From the NCBI GenBank assembly GCA_025455445.1, contig JALOMN010000041.1, positions 1 to 9,807 of the forward strand: DNA of 9,807 nt, read 5' to 3'. Below the pieces are notes generated by a model. The model was not told the DNA's origin, ran no database searches, and saw only the letters and a list, made by a program, of their open reading frames with translations. Positions within the stretch are counted from its first letter, which is position 1. Each line of letters opens with the position of its first letter. A program made the translations under genes and the position numbers. Shown in pieces: positions 7,168 to 9,807 of this stretch. This DNA is from Cyclobacteriaceae bacterium (lineage in GTDB: Bacteria; Bacteroidota; Bacteroidia; Cytophagales; Cyclobacteriaceae).

Positions 7168-8550
7168 TTAGTTGGTTGAGCTTAATAATTTTCCATATGC
7201 CTTTTCTACTTCTACAGAAGCAATCAAGGCATCATAAAGAGCGGCATAATAATTAGTTTGTGCTTCCTTATAGGCAGCATCTGCATCAATTACCTCGAGA
7301 TTAGAACCAACCCCTTGTTGATATTTAATTACAGTTACATCATACACTTCTTTAGAAAGCTCCATGTTTTCGCGTTGGGTGCGCAACGTTTGAAGATAAG
7401 TTTGAAATGTCTTGCTGGCTTGATCCTGCTGCAAATCGATTTGATTTTTTACCAACTCCAGATTGTTTTCAATTTGATTGAGTCTTGTTTTCTTCTGTTG
7501 AACTATTCTGTTTTTCTGCAACCCGTCAAATATGGGCAGGTTGGCAGTGATGCCTAACGTTCCCAACGTGCGCCAATTCTCTCCGAACTGAAACATACTG
7601 TTAAATGCGGAAGTACCGTAGCTTGCACCATAACTTCCGAATAAGCTAATGTTTGGAAGGTATTGGGATTTAGTATTTTTTATATCGAGTTCAACCAATG
7701 ATTTATTGACTTGTAAAATATTATACTCAATTCTGTTACTGTATTGAAAATCCTTTTTAAAATCATCATCCAATGCCAGAAACTTGAGCGTTTCAAGCTC
7801 ATCACTAAGCTCAATATTTGCGGCTATTGGCAAGCCCATTTGGAACTTGAGCAGGTTATAACTTACTTCCAAACCAATAACTGCGTTGTTTCTAAGATTT
7901 GCAATGTTATTAAACTGCACCTGTACACGATTCAGATCAATCTTCTCGGTAAAACCATTTTCATAAAGTGCCTTGGTTTGTTTTAGCAAGGTATCCAGTC
8001 GCTGGTAATTTTTTTCAAGCAACTCAATGCGCTCCTTGCTTACCAACACAGAATAGTAAGCTTTTTTTATAGCCTCTACTACATCGGTTTGGGTTTTTAC
8101 CAGGTCTTTGCGCGATAACTCTGTGTAGGTCTTGCTCGCCTTCAAACCAACAAAATAGGAACCATTAAAAATCATTTGTTGCAAATTAATACCAGCATTA
8201 CCTGTGTATTGTGTTCCGAACTGAACTCCCACTAATTCTCCCGGTTGGGCGTTGGGATCAAATATGATAGCTGGAATAAATGAAGTGGGAATTATATAAT
8301 TATCAATGACAGTTCCTGATGCACTCAACTGCGGTAAGCCACTTCCCAATAATTCCTTTACTCTTGCTTCAGCGGCCTCCACCGATTCTTTAGAGTTTTT
8401 CATGTTAATGTTATTCTCTATTGCAAAATCGATTGCTTCCTGCAAAGAAAATTTTTGTGAAGTTGGTTGCTGCGCATATCCATGCGTTGCAACTAATACC
8501 CATAAAAAAATGGGTATTATGATTCTATAAGGGGCTTTCATACTCATCAT
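7168..8550 (-). CDS. TolC family outer membrane efflux protein
   Basis: This 460-residue protein is the outer membrane channel of the efflux system. An N-terminal signal peptide (basic K5/R9, hydrophobic 10-22, likely cut after GYA at 26) is followed by the two OEP repeats, roughly 34-240 and 270-455. Both are rich in long helices, with beta-strand segments around 72-135 and 297-343 (for example YLPNISLFGSYG and ANLPIFDG). YQQGVGSNLEVIDA (410-423) and the final YYAALYDALIASVEVEKAYG are characteristic of the C-terminal helices of this family. The ATG at 8550 overlaps the stop of the TetR gene in ATGA, which indicates translational coupling. ATGs at 8547 and 8541 are possible alternative starts that leave the signal peptide intact. 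The adaptor gene follows after 27 nt. Confidence 0.95.
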   Translation of the reverse strand: MMSMKAPYRIIIPIFLWVLVATHGYAQQPTSQKFSLQEAIDFAIENNINMKNSKESVEAAEARVKELLGSGLPQLSASGTVIDNYIIPTSFIPAIIFDPNAQPGELVGVQFGTQYTGNAGINLQQMIFNGSYFVGLKASKTYTELSRKDLVKTQTDVVEAIKKAYYSVLVSKERIELLEKNYQRLDTLLKQTKALYENGFTEKIDLNRVQVQFNNIANLRNNAVIGLEVSYNLLKFQMGLPIAANIELSDELETLKFLALDDDFKKDFQYSNRIEYNILQVNKSLVELDIKNTKSQYLPNISLFGSYGASYGTSAFNSMFQFGENWRTLGTLGITANLPIFDGLQKNRIVQQKKTRLNQIENNLELVKNQIDLQQDQASKTFQTYLQTLRTQRENMELSKEVYDVTVIKYQQGVGSNLEVIDADAAYKEAQTNYYAALYDALIASVEVEKAYGKLLSSTN

Positions 8551-9176
8551 AATAGGGGTTGATAATAGTCTTCTTTATATTTCTGAAATAATTTTTTTCC
8601 TTTTTCCGTGCATAGACCATGCACGAATAAATCAAAGAGCTGTGTTTGCACTTCCACGAAATTGAACTTATCTCTCGGAAATAATTCGGGATTGAAAGCT
8701 GCTTCAATCAGCATCAATCGGGTTATTGCATAAATATCCGGGTTGATATCCGATCTGTAATAGCCATCAGCAACTCCCTGGCGAATGTTGCGTACTACTG
8801 ACTGGCTGAGAATTTTTACTTTATGCTCATTGTATAAACCCCATGCTTTGGGATGATACTTCTGCAAATCAAAAAGCATAGAAGGATTAAAATTCTCCAT
8901 ATCCCGTTTCATGCGAACCGAAATTTTACTTAGCTCTTCAATAGAATTTTTTGAGCTCTTCGCAATTTCTTCGTACTGATTAAGACTGCGTTCCAGGTAC
9001 ATTTCTGACATTTTGTAAACCAGATCATCCTTATCAACAAAATGCTGATACAATGTTTTCTTTGACACAGCCAGGTGCCGTGCAATGTCATCCATGGTTA
9101 CGCTGCGTATTCCATACTTCATGAAAAGCACTTCAGTGCCCTCCAAAATCTTGTCTCTCGTTTCTAGTTCTTCCAT
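8547..9176 (-). CDS. TetR/AcrR family transcriptional regulator, likely local repressor of the efflux operon
   Basis: This 209-residue protein has the size and layout of the TetR family. The N-terminal DNA-binding domain (about 5-52) contains TRDKILEGTEVLFMKYG and the helix-turn-helix VTMDDIARHLAVSKKTLYQH (26-45), followed by F46 and the DKDDL typical of the family. The C-terminal helices (about 55-205) form the ligand-binding and dimer domain and show no recognisable ligand motif. It is the first gene of the operon and overlaps the TolC gene by 4 nt. The reading frame can be extended to a TTG at 9188, but that codon lies within the -7 element of the promoter, so ATG 9176 is the better start. 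The leader would then be only a few nucleotides, and no Shine-Dalgarno sequence is seen. An inverted repeat across the promoter suggests autoregulation. Confidence 0.94.
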   Translation of the reverse strand: MEELETRDKILEGTEVLFMKYGIRSVTMDDIARHLAVSKKTLYQHFVDKDDLVYKMSEMYLERSLNQYEEIAKSSKNSIEELSKISVRMKRDMENFNPSMLFDLQKYHPKAWGLYNEHKVKILSQSVVRNIRQGVADGYYRSDINPDIYAITRLMLIEAAFNPELFPRDKFNFVEVQTQLFDLFVHGLCTEKGKKLFQKYKEDYYQPLL

Positions 9177-9185
9177 AAGCGGCCG

Positions 9186-9216
9186 CAAAACTATGGAAAC
9201 TATTTACTTTACCAAA
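9186..9216 (-). promoter_or_regulatory. Bacteroidota-type promoter of the efflux operon
   Basis: On the minus strand TTTG (9216-9213) is followed after exactly 19 bp by TAGTTTTG (9193-9186). This is a full match to the Bacteroidota housekeeping consensus TTTG, N19-20, TAnnTTTG. Transcription would begin near 9180-9184, just before the regulator's ATG at 9176, giving a nearly leaderless mRNA for the whole TetR-TolC-MFP-RND unit. Confidence 0.75.
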
Positions 9217-9231
9217 GTTTCCACAGTTTCC
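9191..9231. promoter_or_regulatory. candidate TetR operator: inverted repeat spanning the promoter
   Basis: CTATGGAAACT (9191-9201) and AGTTTCCACAG (9216-9226) are inverted copies with 10 of 11 positions matching, separated by 14 bp. A further half-site AGTTTCC (9225-9231) directly repeats the second arm. The arms touch the -33 and -7 elements and the gap fills the spacer, so a bound dimer or pair of dimers would block RNA polymerase. Binding by the adjacent TetR protein is inferred from location and symmetry. Confidence 0.6.
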
Positions 9232-9321
9232 TTGAACGCCCTGTTTTGAGAATTGTTCGAGGTTTTTGAAAAAAAATTAAATTATTTTCAATGGAAATAT
9301 ACTTCAACCGATTGCAGAGGG

Positions 9322-9642
9322 TTAATTGCTGCTTGACTCACCTGGCTCTTTATAGCACCACTTCTCTTTCATTTTTTGCTTCAGCTTTTCTCGCTCGTCC
9401 GGAGACATGTTCTGCCACTTTTCCTTCCAGTAATATTTCCATGGTCCATTTTGATGTGACCCGGCACAACGACTTCTTCCTATGGGCCATAAAATTATTT
9501 TGGATAATAGAAGTAACCCGGCTGTTTGCCAGAAGGTGATCACCGGCCCGGCAAACAATGCAGGCACCAACCAATTCCACAAGTATTGAGTACCACCAAT
9601 CAACACATAAATGAATGCAACAAATAATACGATACCCAGCAA
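9322..9642 (-). CDS. small two-helix membrane protein paired with ECF sigma factor, function unknown
   Basis: About 106 residues: a hydrophobic N-terminus (about 2-17), LWNWLVPALF (21-30), a second hydrophobic helix FWQTAGLLLLSKIIL (37-51), then a soluble charged tail WKEKWQNMSPDEREKLKQKM. Small proteins of this pattern (LWNWL, WQALGLLLLSKI, MSPEEREK-like tail) are, as I recall, frequent behind ECF sigma factor genes in Bacteroidota; their role is not established, and a sigma-modulating role would be a guess. The frame has no ATG: an in-frame stop lies at 9658-9660, and the only usual initiator is TTG at 9642, with AAGGAAAG placed well upstream (AGGA at 9652-9649). An ATG at 9673 is in another frame. 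The start could thus be a true TTG, or the beginning may be disturbed by a single-base indel. The gene ends about 106 bp before the -33 box of the efflux promoter. Confidence 0.7.
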   Translation of the reverse strand: MLGIVLFVAFIYVLIGGTQYLWNWLVPALFAGPVITFWQTAGLLLLSKIILWPIGRSRCAGSHQNGPWKYYWKEKWQNMSPDEREKLKQKMKEKWCYKEPGESSSN

Positions 9643-9713
9643 AATCTTTCCTTGTAACTAAGGCGCTAATCATTTCTCCGTAGGGTAATAATCATTTTCT
9701 TCTTTTTGTATTA

Positions 9714-9807
9714 TCAATCCACCACATCATCATAAAACTTTTGCAAACTCTTACGCAACGCCATTATTGCATAGCGCTTTCGCGATAATAATGTATTGAT
9801 GGATGTA
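9714..9807 (-). CDS. ECF-type sigma factor, C-terminal end only
   Basis: Only the last 30 residues and the stop are in the window. The segment begins TSINTLLSRKRYAIMALRKS and ends KFYDDVVD. The stretch INTLLSRKRYA-x-x-x-LR matches the end of sigma region 4.2 in Bacteroidota ECF sigma factors, where it is part of the helix-turn-helix that recognises the -35 element. The visible part is short, so the call rests on one motif plus the neighbouring small membrane protein that often accompanies such genes. Its stop codon lies 71 nt before the TTG of that protein, so the two are probably one transcript. Confidence 0.65.
   Translation of the reverse strand, partial: TSINTLLSRKRYAIMALRKSLQKFYDDVVD

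Noticed and set aside
9266..9291. Inverted repeat TTGAAAA / TTTTCAA with an A8 run between the small membrane protein and the efflux promoter, as a terminator
   Set aside because: The arms are almost pure A-T, the loop is 12 nt, and on the minus strand the T run lies within the structure rather than after it. A terminator for the sigma unit is expected here but this one is not convincing.
9350..9673. ORF of 107 codons from ATG 9673 on the minus strand
   Set aside because: After the first dozen residues its product has no membrane-protein pattern, while the overlapping frame from TTG 9642 gives two clean helices and a known type of charged tail. It is a shadow frame, apart from the possible use of its ATG discussed in the findings.

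Overview
The window looks like chromosomal DNA of a Bacteroidota bacterium, most likely Cytophagales-like. The reasons are a clear Bacteroidota-type promoter (TTTG, 19 bp, TAnnTTTG), few Shine-Dalgarno sequences, moderate-to-low GC, and protein types common in that phylum. No mobile element, CRISPR array or RNA gene is visible. Every supported gene lies on the minus strand, so transcription runs from high to low coordinates.

Right edge (9322-9807): the last 30 residues of an ECF-type sigma factor, followed by a small two-helix membrane protein with a charged tail. The small protein has no ATG in its own frame.

Centre (2599-9230): a complete tripartite efflux operon in the order TetR regulator, TolC-like outer membrane protein, lipoprotein adaptor (MFP), RND pump. 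The regulator and the TolC gene overlap by 4 nt (ATGA). A near-perfect promoter precedes the regulator. It is framed by an 11-bp inverted repeat that I infer to be the regulator's own operator, so the operon is probably autorepressed and induced by a ligand. The operon ends in a strong intrinsic terminator (2545-2580) that sits on the start of the next gene. The RND protein is longer than usual, with an extra hydrophobic pair and an HDHDH cluster between TM6 and TM7.

Left (1-2544): a membrane-anchored calcineurin-like phosphoesterase (YkuE-like), a weak terminator and putative promoter, then a two-gene unit separated by 2 nt. That unit encodes a DapA-family Schiff-base lyase, which does not look like true dihydrodipicolinate synthase, and a PLP-dependent serine/threonine dehydratase-like enzyme cut by the window edge. 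These two suggest amino-acid catabolism.

Nothing here is clearly a new system. The most informative points are the promoter/operator layout, the terminator that decides a start codon, the RND insertion, the altered DapA-family active site, and the start or frame of the small protein behind the sigma factor.
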